Source: Nitrospira sp.
Lineage (GTDB): Bacteria > Nitrospirota > Thermodesulfovibrionia > Thermodesulfovibrionales > Dissulfurispiraceae
Reading direction: 5' to 3'
NCBI GenBank assembly: GCA_002634385.1
Contig: NSJL01000016.1
Location: 1-64,000, forward strand
DNA: 64,000 nucleotides
Positions 32,931-41,467 of the stretch are shown here, one piece after another; positions within the stretch are counted from its first letter, which is position 1; each line of letters starts with the position of its first letter. The position numbers and the translations under genes are program-made. Under the pieces are notes generated by a model that saw only the letters and a list, made by a program, of their open reading frames with translations, searched no databases and was not told the DNA's origin.

Positions 32931-33896
32931 CTATGACAGGCAGCTCCCGGACAGTTTCCCTTTGAGTGTCCGCACAATGGTCTCTTCATCCAGACCGTTC
33001 ACCTTGTGGAGATGCTCCCTGTTCCCCACCTCGAAAACGTACCTGTCCCCAAAACCCAGCTTCGTCAGGTCCGCCGGCGACCTGTTGCTCCGTAATACTT
33101 CCGCGACGATGCTGTCCAGGCTTCCCTTATCGATGAAAGATTCCTCCATGGTGACGATATGGGAATACTTCCCGATAGCCTTATACAATAACTCCCCGTC
33201 GAGGGGCTTCAGCAGGAAGACATCCACCACACCGGCGCTGAGTCCCTCCTGCTCCAGCATCTCCGCCACCCGCAGCGCCTTATGGGTCATATACCCGGTG
33301 GAGACAAGGCCAACCTCTTTCCCCTCCCGCACCACGGAAAAGCCCTCCTCCATGGAGATCTTCCGGGGATCGCTGTAGATGCGGGGCTGCGCTTTTCCGT
33401 CCAGGCGCAGGTATTTCGGTTTCTTCACCCGGAGGGAATAGTCCACGAACTGCTCGGTGGTGACGTAATCCCCGGGGGAGAAGACCACGAAGTTCGGCAG
33501 GACGCGCATGATGCAGGAATCCTCGAGACAGTGGTGGGTGGGACCCGTTACGTCATAGCTCAGACCGGCACCCACGCCGATGAGGTTCACATTGATCTCG
33601 CGGACCTGGGAGAGTATGGAGAGGTTCGTCCGTATCTGCTCATAGGCCCTCATGGAGAGGAAGGGCGCAATGGCATAGGCGTACACGACCGCCCCCTCCA
33701 GCGCCAGTCCCGTGGCGATGTTGATGAGGTTCTGTTCGGCGATGCCCACATTGATGAACCTGTCCCCGAAATCCTCCCGCAGCCTGTCGAGCGCCGGGGC
33801 GCCGAAGTCGGCGGAGACGAAGAAGATGTCGTCGTTCGTGCGCATCCTGTCATAGATCTGCTCGATGAGGGCGTCCCTCATTACTTTCGTTTCCAT
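32931..33896 (-). CDS. Transketolase-like ThDP enzyme, C-terminal subunit
   Basis: 321 residues: the pyrimidine-binding and C-terminal domains of a split transketolase. INVGIAEQNLINIATGLALE contains the Glu that activates thiamine diphosphate; THHCLEDSCIMRVLPNFVV and LVSTGYMTHKALRVAEMLEQ follow. With the 33897-34712 partner (the ATG directly follows its stop) it should form a two-carbon ketol-transferase heterotetramer. In a sugar locus this may build or modify a branched or extended sugar rather than serve pentose metabolism, but that is inference. Confidence 0.8.
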   Translation of the reverse strand: METKVMRDALIEQIYDRMRTNDDIFFVSADFGAPALDRLREDFGDRFINVGIAEQNLINIATGLALEGAVVYAYAIAPFLSMRAYEQIRTNLSILSQVREINVNLIGVGAGLSYDVTGPTHHCLEDSCIMRVLPNFVVFSPGDYVTTEQFVDYSLRVKKPKYLRLDGKAQPRIYSDPRKISMEEGFSVVREGKEVGLVSTGYMTHKALRVAEMLEQEGLSAGVVDVFLLKPLDGELLYKAIGKYSHIVTMEESFIDKGSLDSIVAEVLRSNRSPADLTKLGFGDRYVFEVGNREHLHKVNGLDEETIVRTLKGKLSGSCLS

Positions 33897-34712
33897 CTAT
33901 TTCGTCTCCATGAGCAACTGGTCGATTTCTTCCGTCTTCAAGGCCCTGATATGGCACAGGGAATCCGCCTCCAGGCGCGGGACTCCCTTTCCCTTCACCG
34001 TATTCGCGATAAGCACCTTCGGACCGGCGCTCCCGTCCTGCTTCAGGGACTGCAGGGCGGAATATACCTCTTTCATATTGTGGCCGTCCACTTCCGACGG
34101 CTGCCAGCCGAAGGCCCTGAACTTTTCGTCCAGGGGCTCCAGGTTCAGGATCCGGGTGCAGTAATCGAGCATGCATATCTTATTGTTGTCGATGACGAGC
34201 ACCAGGTTGTTCAGGTTGTGGTGCGCCGCGAACATGATGGCCTCCCACACCGATCCCTCATACAATTCGCCATCCCCCGACAGCACGAAGACCTTCTCGG
34301 CGCGCTTCTTCCGCTTCAGCGCCAGGGCGACTCCGCACGCCACCCCGAGACCGTGCCCCAGGGAGCCGTTCACCGTCTCGTACCCGGGGATGGAGCAGTC
34401 GGGGATGTCCCCCAGGATGGAGCCCGCCTTGCCCACCCTCCCCAGCTCCTCCAGGGCGAAATAGCCGAGGTCCGCCAGGATGGGATAGAAAGAGACGGAA
34501 CCGTGGGCCTTGCTGATGATGAGCCGGTCCCTCTCTTCGCAATAGATATCCGCGGGGTCATACTTCAGGATCTTTCCGTAATAGAGCGCCGTCAGGAGCT
34601 CAATGCAGGAGAGGGACGACGCCAGCCGGATTCCCGGGGCAATCCTGTGTATCTTCAGGGTCTCCTGCTTCACCCATGCGGCCTTTTTCTCCAGGTACTC
34701 CATCAACTCCAT
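33897..34712 (-). CDS. Transketolase-like ThDP enzyme, N-terminal subunit
   Basis: 271 residues: the pyrophosphate-binding half. IISKAHGSVSFYPILADLGY holds the catalytic His region; GDIPDCSIPGYETVNGSLGH and GLGVACGVALAL follow. The ThDP/Mg motif is VFVLSGDGELYEGSVWEA, ending at LVIDNNK. Split transketolases of this kind occur in archaea and in many sugar-biosynthesis loci. The stop directly abuts the start of the C-terminal subunit. Confidence 0.8.
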   Translation of the reverse strand: MELMEYLEKKAAWVKQETLKIHRIAPGIRLASSLSCIELLTALYYGKILKYDPADIYCEERDRLIISKAHGSVSFYPILADLGYFALEELGRVGKAGSILGDIPDCSIPGYETVNGSLGHGLGVACGVALALKRKKRAEKVFVLSGDGELYEGSVWEAIMFAAHHNLNNLVLVIDNNKICMLDYCTRILNLEPLDEKFRAFGWQPSEVDGHNMKEVYSALQSLKQDGSAGPKVLIANTVKGKGVPRLEADSLCHIRALKTEEIDQLLMETK

Positions 34713-34778
34713 CTCGTTACCTCACCGGTTGAACGTTTTCGCAGAATGCCCGCCGCCCCAGGGGCAACGGGCAGGCCC

Positions 34779-35741
34779 TTATGTGCAGGGATGCGCCCGG
34801 TACCACTCCATGGTTTTCCGGATGCCCTCCCGCAGGTCGGTGCGCGCCTTGAATCCGAGGACGCTCTCCGCCTTCTCCGTACTGATGAGCCGCACCGGGA
34901 TCATGGACGGCTTCGAGGAGTCGTACTCCACCACCGCATCGTCGTACCCGTCCACCTCCAGGCAGATCTGCAGGATCTCCTTGATGCTGTACCCTTTGCC
35001 GTAGCCGATATTGACGGGATCGAAGGTCCCGATCTTCTCCGCGGCCAGGACCAGGGCATCGATGAAGTCGTCGATATAGATCAGGTCCCTGATGTCGTCG
35101 CCCGTACCCCACACCTTGATAGGCTTCTGCCTCTCCACCACCTTCCTGATGGTGGCGGACATCATGTGGGAGGTGGCGAAATCGAAATCGTCGTACGGGC
35201 CGTAGATGTTGGAAGGGCGCACCACGACGGTGGCCATGCGCTCCTTCAGCTTCTCGGAGTAGAGTCTGCAGAGGATCTCCGTATACCTTTTCATCCATGC
35301 TACGCCGAAATAGATGTCATAGGGGTCCCCGTCGAACATCTCCTCCTCCCGCACCGGCCTGTCTCCCGAGGGAGGATACGCCGCGTTGCTGCTCAGCCAG
35401 ACGAACTTTTTCACCTTCGCGAACCAGGCCGCCTCCAGCATCTGGGAGTTCATGATGATATTGGGGGTGACATGCACCAGGGGAGTGGACGCGATAACCG
35501 CCGCGCCCGAGGTATTGGCGGCGCAGAGGAAGACATAGTCCATATCCTGCACCACCCTCCTGCAGTCGTCCATGGCGAGGAGGTCCGCCTTCACGTATTC
35601 GATCCTGCTGTCCGCGATCACCGCATCCCTCCGGTGCAGCGTGGCGCGCACGTTCGCCCCCAGGGACAGCATACGGTTGATCAGGTTTGCGCCCACGAAG
35701 CCGGTGCCGCCGGCGACCAGCACGTTTTTTCCCTTAAACAT
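34779..35741 (-). CDS. Extended SDR NDP-sugar epimerase/reductase-like protein
   Basis: 320 residues. NAD(P)-binding loop KNVLVAGGTGFVGANLINRM; FVWLSSNAAYPPSGD; RPSNIYGPYDDFDF; RDLIYIDDFIDALV. It resembles GDP-fucose-synthase-like and UDP-sugar-epimerase-like proteins of the extended SDR class. The usual Y-x3-K pair is altered: the sequence is YFGVAWMKRYTE, so the residue four before the Lys is Val. It may use another acid or act without redox epimerisation. The start overlaps the RmlC-like gene stop by eight bases. Probably acts on GDP-heptose-derived intermediates. Confidence 0.75.
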   Translation of the reverse strand: MFKGKNVLVAGGTGFVGANLINRMLSLGANVRATLHRRDAVIADSRIEYVKADLLAMDDCRRVVQDMDYVFLCAANTSGAAVIASTPLVHVTPNIIMNSQMLEAAWFAKVKKFVWLSSNAAYPPSGDRPVREEEMFDGDPYDIYFGVAWMKRYTEILCRLYSEKLKERMATVVVRPSNIYGPYDDFDFATSHMMSATIRKVVERQKPIKVWGTGDDIRDLIYIDDFIDALVLAAEKIGTFDPVNIGYGKGYSIKEILQICLEVDGYDDAVVEYDSSKPSMIPVRLISTEKAESVLGFKARTDLREGIRKTMEWYRAHPCT

Positions 35742-36246
35742 AATGCCCCACCTCGTCTCTCTGTGATAGTACCGGGTTTTTGATCGGCCACCAGATCTTC
35801 AGCTTCGGGTCGTTCCAGGTATAGGTGAACTGCCCGGAAGGGTTGTAGTAGGTGGACTGTTTGTAATGGAAGATAGCCCTTTCGCTCAGGATCAGGTGGC
35901 CGTTCCCGTGCCTGGGGGGAACCAGCACCTGGTGCCTGTTCCTGTCGGAGAGGACGAAAGCCTGCCACTTTCCGAAGTCTTTCGATTCGGTGTCGCAATT
36001 GACCACCACGAGGTAGAACTTGCCGTAGAGGCAGGAGATGAGCTTCCAGGTCTCCCCGTCCCCGTGGATCCCCCGCAGGACATGCTGTGTGGATACCGAA
36101 ATATCGTCCTGGACAAAGGTCGCGGTTATGCCGCTCTTGCGGTACAGCTCCTCGTTGTAGGTCTCTATGTATTCCCCCCGGTGGTCTTCGAACACCTGCG
36201 GTTTGATCAAGAGCACTCCGTCCAGTCGTGTCGCCGTAACTTCCAT
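35734..36246 (-). CDS. RmlC-like NDP-keto-sugar 3,5-epimerase
   Basis: 170 residues from the ATG at 36246 with AAGGAG eight bases before. Cupin fold of the dTDP-4-dehydrorhamnose 3,5-epimerase family: FEDHRGEYIETYNEELYRKS, FVQDDISVSTQHVLRGIHGD (catalytic His region) and VPPRHGNGHLILSE. In Campylobacter heptose pathways RmlC-like enzymes (DdahB/MlghB) epimerise GDP-4-keto-6-deoxyheptose. Given the GDP-heptose genes here, a heptose substrate is more likely than dTDP-glucose. Two bases after the upstream SDR. Confidence 0.8.
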   Translation of the reverse strand: MEVTATRLDGVLLIKPQVFEDHRGEYIETYNEELYRKSGITATFVQDDISVSTQHVLRGIHGDGETWKLISCLYGKFYLVVVNCDTESKDFGKWQAFVLSDRNRHQVLVPPRHGNGHLILSERAIFHYKQSTYYNPSGQFTYTWNDPKLKIWWPIKNPVLSQRDEVGHYV

Positions 36247-36248
36247 GT

Positions 36249-37238
36249 CTATGACTCCTTGAAGTAGTTTTTCTTTTTCAGGTATTCGTCCTGGTTCTGC
36301 ACGAACCAGTCCCACGTCTCCTTCAGGCCGTCCAGAAGGGACGTATCGGGGTGATAATCAATGAGTTTTTCCGCGAGGGAGATGTCCATCACCCTCTTGG
36401 GGAATCCCGACGGCTTCGTGGTGTCGAACTGATAATTGAAATCGAGGAAGAGGTGGAGGGTCTCCACCAGTTCCCGGATGGTGACGCCCTTGCCGCTGCC
36501 CAGGTTGACGAAGTCGGTTTTTGTGCCGTGGTAGAGGGCGAGGATCACTCCTTCCGCCACATCCCTGCTATAGGCGAAATCCCGCACCGCGGTCCCGTCG
36601 CCCCAGATAAGGACGGGGTCCTCTTTCCGGTAGATGCGGTACATCAGGGTGGGAATCACCATGGCATTCTCCGGGTCGAAATTATCTCCGGGACCGTAGA
36701 CGTTGCAGGGACGGACCACCGAGAAATTCTCCATACCGTACTGGATCTTGTATGCCTTTATCTGCATCTCGGCCATCCTCTTCGCCCATCCCGGGAACAT
36801 GTCCATGGGAGGGCCTTCGAGGTTCTCGGTCTCCCTGAAGACTTCCGCGCTGGAGTAGGCGCCGATAGAGCTGGTATAGACAAGCTTCTCCACTTTGTTG
36901 AGCCGGGAGGCCTCGAGGACATTGGTATTGAACATGAGGAGAGGGACGAAAAAGCTGGCGGGCTTTGTCTTCGTGACCTCGATGGAGCCCTTGATGCCCG
37001 CCATATGGAAGACAAAATCGATGTCCTTCGTCACCTCCCTGCAGAACTCGAAGCTGGTCAGGTCCCCGTAGATATGCTCCGCCCGGTCGTCAATAGTGAG
37101 CTTGTCCAGGGAGACCACTCTGACATGGGCCCCCGCATCGCAGAGAATGCCAACCGTCCGCCTGCCGATGAGACCGGTACCTCCGGTGACCACGGCGCTC
37201 TTTCCGCTGAAGCTCTTCAGTACCTCATCCTTTATCAT
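36249..37238 (-). CDS. Extended SDR NDP-sugar epimerase/reductase-like protein
   Basis: 329 residues, AGGAGG six bases before the ATG. GKSAVVTGGTGLIGRRTVGI binds the cofactor; FVFHMAGIKGSIEVTKTKPA resembles GDP-fucose synthase; VVRPCNVYGPGDNFDPENAM and AVRDFAYSRDVAEGVILALY follow. The catalytic region reads DMFPGWAKRMAEMQ: the Lys is present but the position four before it is Pro, not Tyr. Together with the neighbouring SDR and RmlC-like gene it forms a compact keto-sugar processing set, probably epimerase and reductase steps on a GDP-heptose derivative. Redox activity is uncertain. Confidence 0.75.
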   Translation of the reverse strand: MIKDEVLKSFSGKSAVVTGGTGLIGRRTVGILCDAGAHVRVVSLDKLTIDDRAEHIYGDLTSFEFCREVTKDIDFVFHMAGIKGSIEVTKTKPASFFVPLLMFNTNVLEASRLNKVEKLVYTSSIGAYSSAEVFRETENLEGPPMDMFPGWAKRMAEMQIKAYKIQYGMENFSVVRPCNVYGPGDNFDPENAMVIPTLMYRIYRKEDPVLIWGDGTAVRDFAYSRDVAEGVILALYHGTKTDFVNLGSGKGVTIRELVETLHLFLDFNYQFDTTKPSGFPKRVMDISLAEKLIDYHPDTSLLDGLKETWDWFVQNQDEYLKKKNYFKES

Positions 37239-37305
37239 AAGAAACCTCCTTTACACGACTTGCGCACATGCAATAAATGACTCTGCAATGTAAGGATTTC
37301 CCCTC

Positions 37306-37402
37306 TCCGTCATTCCGGCAGATCCGTTGAGCCGGAATCCATAGTTTTCAAAGACTTCTGGACTCCGGTTTTCACCGGAGTGACGAAATATGCGTAACTC
37401 GT
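37306..37402. repeat. Inverted repeat bracketing an SDR-methyltransferase pair (left)
   Basis: CCGTCATTCCGGCAGATCCG ... GAGCCGGAATCCATAG ... CTCCGGTTTTCACCGGAGTG ... GCGTAACTCG. Its reverse complement aligns along about 95 bases with 39209-39304 at roughly 84% identity. It carries its own small hairpin (CTCCGGTTTTCACCGGAG). The type is the widespread CCGGAATCC intergenic repeat. No gene lies in the 170-base gap. Confidence 0.75.
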
Positions 37403-37408
37403 ACTCCT

Positions 37409-38191
37409 TTAAAAACACCGGCTCTCCGCTCCGTCCACGGGAAGGGACGCACCGTTCAGCAGGCTCGCCTGTTCGGAGCAGACAAAAACAATGACACTCG
37501 ACACCTCTTCCGGCGTCCCGAGACGCCCGAGGGGGTAGCTCTCCCGTACCATTCTGTCGAAGGCCCCGGGGTCCTTCTTCCTTTCGGCATCCCACCCGGT
37601 ATCGGGGATCATGATACAGCCGGGGGCGACGCTGTTGAAGGTGATCCCCTCCCTGATCAGCTCGGGCCGGAGGGCGAGGTTCTTCATGAGGGTGGTCTGG
37701 GCGGTCTTGGCCATATTGAACCAGGGACGGCCTCCCCCCTCCCTGCCCAGCACCGAGGTGACGGTGACTACACGGCCCCACTTCTGCTTCCGCATATACG
37801 GCAGCGCCTTCAGGGTGAAGCGGACAGCGGCAAGGGCATTCTTGTTGTATACCTCCAGCCATACCTCTTCGGGGGTTTCTTCAATGTTGGGACTGCCCCA
37901 GCGCCCGCCGCCGCCCACATTGTTGATCAGGATATGGAGGGTTCCCCACGCGCCGATAACCGTATCCATCACGGTATCGATATCCTCGCTGACCATGACG
38001 TCGGCGGAGACGCCGATAGCCTGCACCCCCTTTGCCCGGATGGCCTCCACCGCCCCGTCTACGCGGTCCCTGTTCCGGGCACATACGGCCACGTTGCAGC
38101 CCTCATCGGCAAGGGCAAGGGCCGTGCTGAGCCCGATCCCGTGGCTCCCCCCCGTTACCAGCGCATATTTTCCCGCAAGGCCGAGATTCAT
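37409..38191 (-). CDS. Classical SDR family oxidoreductase with Tyr-to-Phe active site
   Basis: 260 residues. YALVTGGSHGIGLSTALALA gives the TGxxxGxG loop; ILINNVGGGGRWGSP the NNxG motif; VVTVTSVLGREGGG the catalytic Ser; GCIMIPDTGWD and LASLLNGASLPVDGAESRCF the FabG-like end. Where Y-x3-K is expected the sequence is WFNMAKTAQ, so Tyr is replaced by Phe. Either the enzyme uses another proton donor or it has lost dehydrogenase function. It and the methyltransferase gene before it lie between two inverted repeats. Confidence 0.8.
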   Translation of the reverse strand: MNLGLAGKYALVTGGSHGIGLSTALALADEGCNVAVCARNRDRVDGAVEAIRAKGVQAIGVSADVMVSEDIDTVMDTVIGAWGTLHILINNVGGGGRWGSPNIEETPEEVWLEVYNKNALAAVRFTLKALPYMRKQKWGRVVTVTSVLGREGGGRPWFNMAKTAQTTLMKNLALRPELIREGITFNSVAPGCIMIPDTGWDAERKKDPGAFDRMVRESYPLGRLGTPEEVSSVIVFVCSEQASLLNGASLPVDGAESRCF

Positions 38192-38243
38192 TCCGTTCGT
38201 TCCGCCGTTTGTTCTGCTGTTTGTTCGTCCGTTCGGGCCTGCA

Positions 38244-39179
38244 TCACGCCTGCCGTACTGCCCGCCATACCATGCAATTGTACCCCTCCATATACAGGCT
38301 CCCGAAATAGAGCCTCTTCACCTTCAGGATCTCCACCTTCCCGGCCTTTTCCAGCTCCTTCAGATGGGGAAGGAGGTTGCGCGTATACCCCCTTTTCCCC
38401 TGGAATCTGATGGCAAGATAGTCCACCAGGTTGTTCTCGTCGTACAGCTCGATGGTGGGCTCCACATGCACGCAGAGGGAAACGGGCTGCTCCTGGAGAT
38501 ACTCGACAAACGCCTCGAACTTGCTGGCGAGCTGCTCCACCGACCCGATGGTCAGCACAGCGGAGCCCTTCTCCAGGGCAAAGGAGCGGTCAGGAGTGAT
38601 CATATCGAAGAGATGCCCGCTCAGATTGAAGCGGTGGTGTTCGGCGATCCTGTTCACCAACTCCGCCGAAGAGGTGACGAAATCGAGCCCGAACAGCCTT
38701 TTCTCCGGATATAACTGGGCGAGGGCCACCAGGTTGAACCCGGTGCCACAGCCGAATTCGTAGACATGACTGATGGAGGAGAAATAGGTCTTGAACAGCC
38801 ACTGGCGGAAAACCGCGAAGTAGTCCAGCTCGAAGGCGGGATTGGCGGGCTGAATATAATCCGCGTTGAAACGCACCGGCTGGCCGCGGCGGATGAACCT
38901 GGGGACGAGCGTGCCGAGATCGTACCCGCTCCCGATGAAATCATTGAGGTTCTCCTCCCACCCCTTGTCCCATACCTTCTGCCTTTCCGGGGCCCCGATC
39001 ACCTGCCGGTCCTCCTCGATCCGCTTCAGGATGCTCAGGATCAGCGCGTCGCGCTCGGCGCCTTCGATCAGAGTGTAGGAGAAATTCGACTGCGCGATGC
39101 GATCGGCGCATTTCTCGCGGACATCCTCTGCGGTGGTGCCGAAGGACCGGGCAAAATCTTCCAGTGTGACAACGGGCAT
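38244..39179 (-). CDS. Class I SAM-dependent methyltransferase-like protein
   Basis: 311 residues, GGAGGAAGC before the ATG. An N-terminal helical part (1-120) leads to HVYEFGCGTGFNLVALAQLY (SAM motif I near 140), FGLDFVTSSAELV (motif II), and VLTIGSVEQLASKFEAFVEY, which resembles a methyltransferase motif IV region. SLYMEGYNCMVWRAVR ends the protein. Acceptor not evident; it probably modifies a sugar or lipid-linked sugar. It pairs with the following SDR (52 bp apart) in a repeat-bracketed two-gene cassette. Confidence 0.7.
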   Translation of the reverse strand: MPVVTLEDFARSFGTTAEDVREKCADRIAQSNFSYTLIEGAERDALILSILKRIEEDRQVIGAPERQKVWDKGWEENLNDFIGSGYDLGTLVPRFIRRGQPVRFNADYIQPANPAFELDYFAVFRQWLFKTYFSSISHVYEFGCGTGFNLVALAQLYPEKRLFGLDFVTSSAELVNRIAEHHRFNLSGHLFDMITPDRSFALEKGSAVLTIGSVEQLASKFEAFVEYLQEQPVSLCVHVEPTIELYDENNLVDYLAIRFQGKRGYTRNLLPHLKELEKAGKVEILKVKRLYFGSLYMEGYNCMVWRAVRQA

Positions 39180-39208
39180 GCTTCCTCCTCGGTGTTGAAA
39201 GTTAATTA

Positions 39209-39304
39209 CACGAGATACGCACTATTCGTCACCCCGGTGAAAACCGGGGTCCAGAGGTTTTTGAAGACACTGGATTCCGGCTCAACACACTGCCGGAATG
39301 ACGG
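39209..39304. repeat. Inverted repeat bracketing an SDR-methyltransferase pair (right)
   Basis: ACGAGATACGCACTATTCGTC ... CACCCCGGTGAAAACCGGGG ... GGATTCCGGCTCAACACA ... GCCGGAATGACGG, the inverted partner of 37306-37402. The remaining ~100 bases of the gap to 39404 hold only a shorter CCTTCGGGTGCAATAACGGA stretch and no gene. Confidence 0.75.
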
Positions 39305-39403
39305 GGTCCCCAAGAAGTCGAAGACTTCCTTCGGGTGCAATAACGGATACCCTAACTCCTTGCATATCCTCACGTGCTCGTAAAAGTGCGTACGTCGTGT
39401 GAA

Positions 39404-40444
39404 TTAAAAAGGCCCTTTAAATCTCTTTTCATGGCTGTAAAACTCGATGCCGGTGAGGTCGGTAGGCTCCACCCCCAGCACCTCTTCGATCTCGCGTATG
39501 ATGTCCTCCGCATTCGGGTAGAACTCGTTTTCGAGATGCCGCGCAGTGGGGCAGTGGGTAGGGGCAAACCCTATCCTCCGCACCGGCGCCCTGAGCTTTC
39601 CGAAGCATTTCGCCGCAACCTGCGCCGCAACTTCGGCGCTGAAGCCGCAGAAGGACCAATCGTTGTCCGCCACGATGCAGTAGCCGGTCTTCTCCACCGA
39701 CCGTATGATCAACTCGTCATTGAGTGGCGCGATGGTGCGGGGGTCCACCACCTCCACGCTGATACCGCGCTCGCTCAGGATATCCGCCGCGGTGACCGCC
39801 TCCACGTTCATCCAGGAGGTCGCCACAACGGTGATATCGCTTCCCTCCCTCAGGATATTTCCCTCGCCGAGGGGAATGGTATAGGGCTCCTCGGGAACCT
39901 CGCCCTTCTGCCAGTAGAGCCAGCGGTGCTCGAGAAAGACTACCGGGTTATCATCACGGATGGCGGAGATGAGCAGGCCCTTGGCATCGTACGCGGTAGT
40001 CGGGAGCACCACCTTCAGCCCGGGGATGTGCGCAAAAGTGGCATGCATGCTCTTGCTGTGCTGGAACCCCTGGCCCCATCCCCTGCCCACAATGCCCCGG
40101 ATAACCAGGGGCGCGGCAAGCTGCCCGCCCGAAGCGTAGTGGCAGCAGGAGATCATGTTGGCCAGCTGATTGAAAGCGAGGGGCATGAAATCCACCCGGA
40201 TATGGACATGGATGGGACGCATGCCGTTCAGGGCGGCCCCCAGCCCGAACCCGGTCATGGCGTCCTCGGAAAGGGGGGTGTCGAAGCATCTCTCCTTCCC
40301 GAACCTCTCGGCAAGTCCGGCGGTGGATCCGAAAACCGCCTTGTGGTCGGGAACACCGAGCCCGTAGACAAAGACCCGCGGGTCCCTCTCCATCTCCTGG
40401 ATCATCGCTTCGCGCAGGGCCTCGCAATAGGTTATCTGTCGCAT
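39404..40444 (-). CDS. Pyruvate/2-oxoacid dehydrogenase E1 beta-like subunit
   Basis: 346 residues, the transketolase-C family beta chain of branched-chain or pyruvate dehydrogenase E1. FDTPLSEDAMTGFGLGAALN contains the ThDP-activating Glu; RPIHVHIRVDFMPLAFNQLA and VFLEHRWLYWQKGEVPEEPY follow, and the C-terminal domain has ITVVATSWMNVEAVTAADIL. No E2 acyltransferase or E3 lies nearby, so it is unlikely to feed a classical complex. With the alpha chain it may transfer an acyl group from a 2-oxoacid to a keto-sugar, as reported for AviB1/AviB2 in avilamycin. That role is inferred. Confidence 0.8.
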   Translation of the reverse strand: MRQITYCEALREAMIQEMERDPRVFVYGLGVPDHKAVFGSTAGLAERFGKERCFDTPLSEDAMTGFGLGAALNGMRPIHVHIRVDFMPLAFNQLANMISCCHYASGGQLAAPLVIRGIVGRGWGQGFQHSKSMHATFAHIPGLKVVLPTTAYDAKGLLISAIRDDNPVVFLEHRWLYWQKGEVPEEPYTIPLGEGNILREGSDITVVATSWMNVEAVTAADILSERGISVEVVDPRTIAPLNDELIIRSVEKTGYCIVADNDWSFCGFSAEVAAQVAAKCFGKLRAPVRRIGFAPTHCPTARHLENEFYPNAEDIIREIEEVLGVEPTDLTGIEFYSHEKRFKGPF

Positions 40445-41397
40445 TTGAACACCCCGTTGTATACCTCGCTGCAGTGGCTGAGAGGCGCCTGTTGCGCGAG
40501 GGCGATACTGCGGGAGATCTTTGCATCGACCTCCGCTTCGATCCGCAGGAGCTCTTCCTCACTGACACCGAGCTGCAGGAGTTTGGTGCGCTGCACCCGT
40601 ACCGGGTCCTTCTCATGCCACCGTTCGAACTCATCCCTGGAGCGGTACCCCGCCTCGAAATCGTAGTTGACCCCCACATGTTCGAGGTAGCGGTAATATT
40701 TGAGGTTCATGAAACAGGGCTTCTCCTCTTTCCGCATCCGCCCCAGGGCCTCGGAGGCAAGGCTATGGATCTCTTCGACGTCCGTGGAGTCGCTCTCGAA
40801 GACATGGCAGTCGAAGGTCGAAATCACCCGGGGAAGCGAGGTATACCCGCGCCGCGCCGCAGCGGGAGTATGGACGGCAAAGCCGTTGTCCTCGCAGACG
40901 AAGATCACGGGCAGTTTCATGAGGCAGGCGGCGTTCATGCTCTCCCAGAACACCCCCTCGTCCACCGCTCCGTCACCGAAAAAGGCCGCCACGATCTTCC
41001 CGTTCTTTTGCACCTTGTTGGCGAAGGCGGCGCCCGCAGCAACGGAGATGTGGCTCGCCACGATAGCCGAAGTCCCCATGAAACCGTACCGGGGAGAGCA
41101 GAGATGCATCGAGCCGCCCTTGCCCTTCAGAGAGGAGGTATCCTTTGCGTACAGCTCGGCAAAGAAGTCGTCCGTATCCTCTGTCTTTGCGATAAAAGCC
41201 GCATGGGAGCGGTATGTCCCGAAGACCTGGCCGGCGTCCCCCAACGCATGGCAGACCCCCACCACTACCGCCTCTTCCCCGAAGGACATATGCATCGGGG
41301 TCTTCATATCATCCTCCGGATAATGAATGCAGATCTTCTCTTCCGATCTCCGCACCAGGTACAGTTTCCTGTATAACTCTTTGTTCAGCTCTCTCAT
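40432..41397 (-). CDS. Pyruvate/2-oxoacid dehydrogenase E1 alpha-like subunit
   Basis: 321 residues. YLVRRSEEKICIHYPEDD, then HMSFGEEAVVVGVCHAL, then GSMHLCSPRYGFMGTSAIVA. The ThDP motif is VAAFFGDGAVDEGVFWESMN ending at CEDNGFAVHT. The overlap with the beta chain is 13 bp, so the two are made together. The E1 phosphorylation loops of eukaryotic enzymes are absent, as expected. The pair is embedded between GDP-heptose genes, pointing to sugar chemistry rather than central metabolism. Confidence 0.8.
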   Translation of the reverse strand: MRELNKELYRKLYLVRRSEEKICIHYPEDDMKTPMHMSFGEEAVVVGVCHALGDAGQVFGTYRSHAAFIAKTEDTDDFFAELYAKDTSSLKGKGGSMHLCSPRYGFMGTSAIVASHISVAAGAAFANKVQKNGKIVAAFFGDGAVDEGVFWESMNAACLMKLPVIFVCEDNGFAVHTPAAARRGYTSLPRVISTFDCHVFESDSTDVEEIHSLASEALGRMRKEEKPCFMNLKYYRYLEHVGVNYDFEAGYRSRDEFERWHEKDPVRVQRTKLLQLGVSEEELLRIEAEVDAKISRSIALAQQAPLSHCSEVYNGVFKCDR

Positions 41398-41467
41398 CTC
41401 TATTGTTCCTTCTTCTCTCTGGCTTCTCTCTCCGCCCCGTCATTTTCCGGCACGCACCGGAAGGTCA

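Noticed and set aside
33282-35783. 833-codon plus-strand open frame
   Set aside because: It is antisense to both transketolase-like subunits and an SDR, all with intact motifs; no independent evidence of coding.
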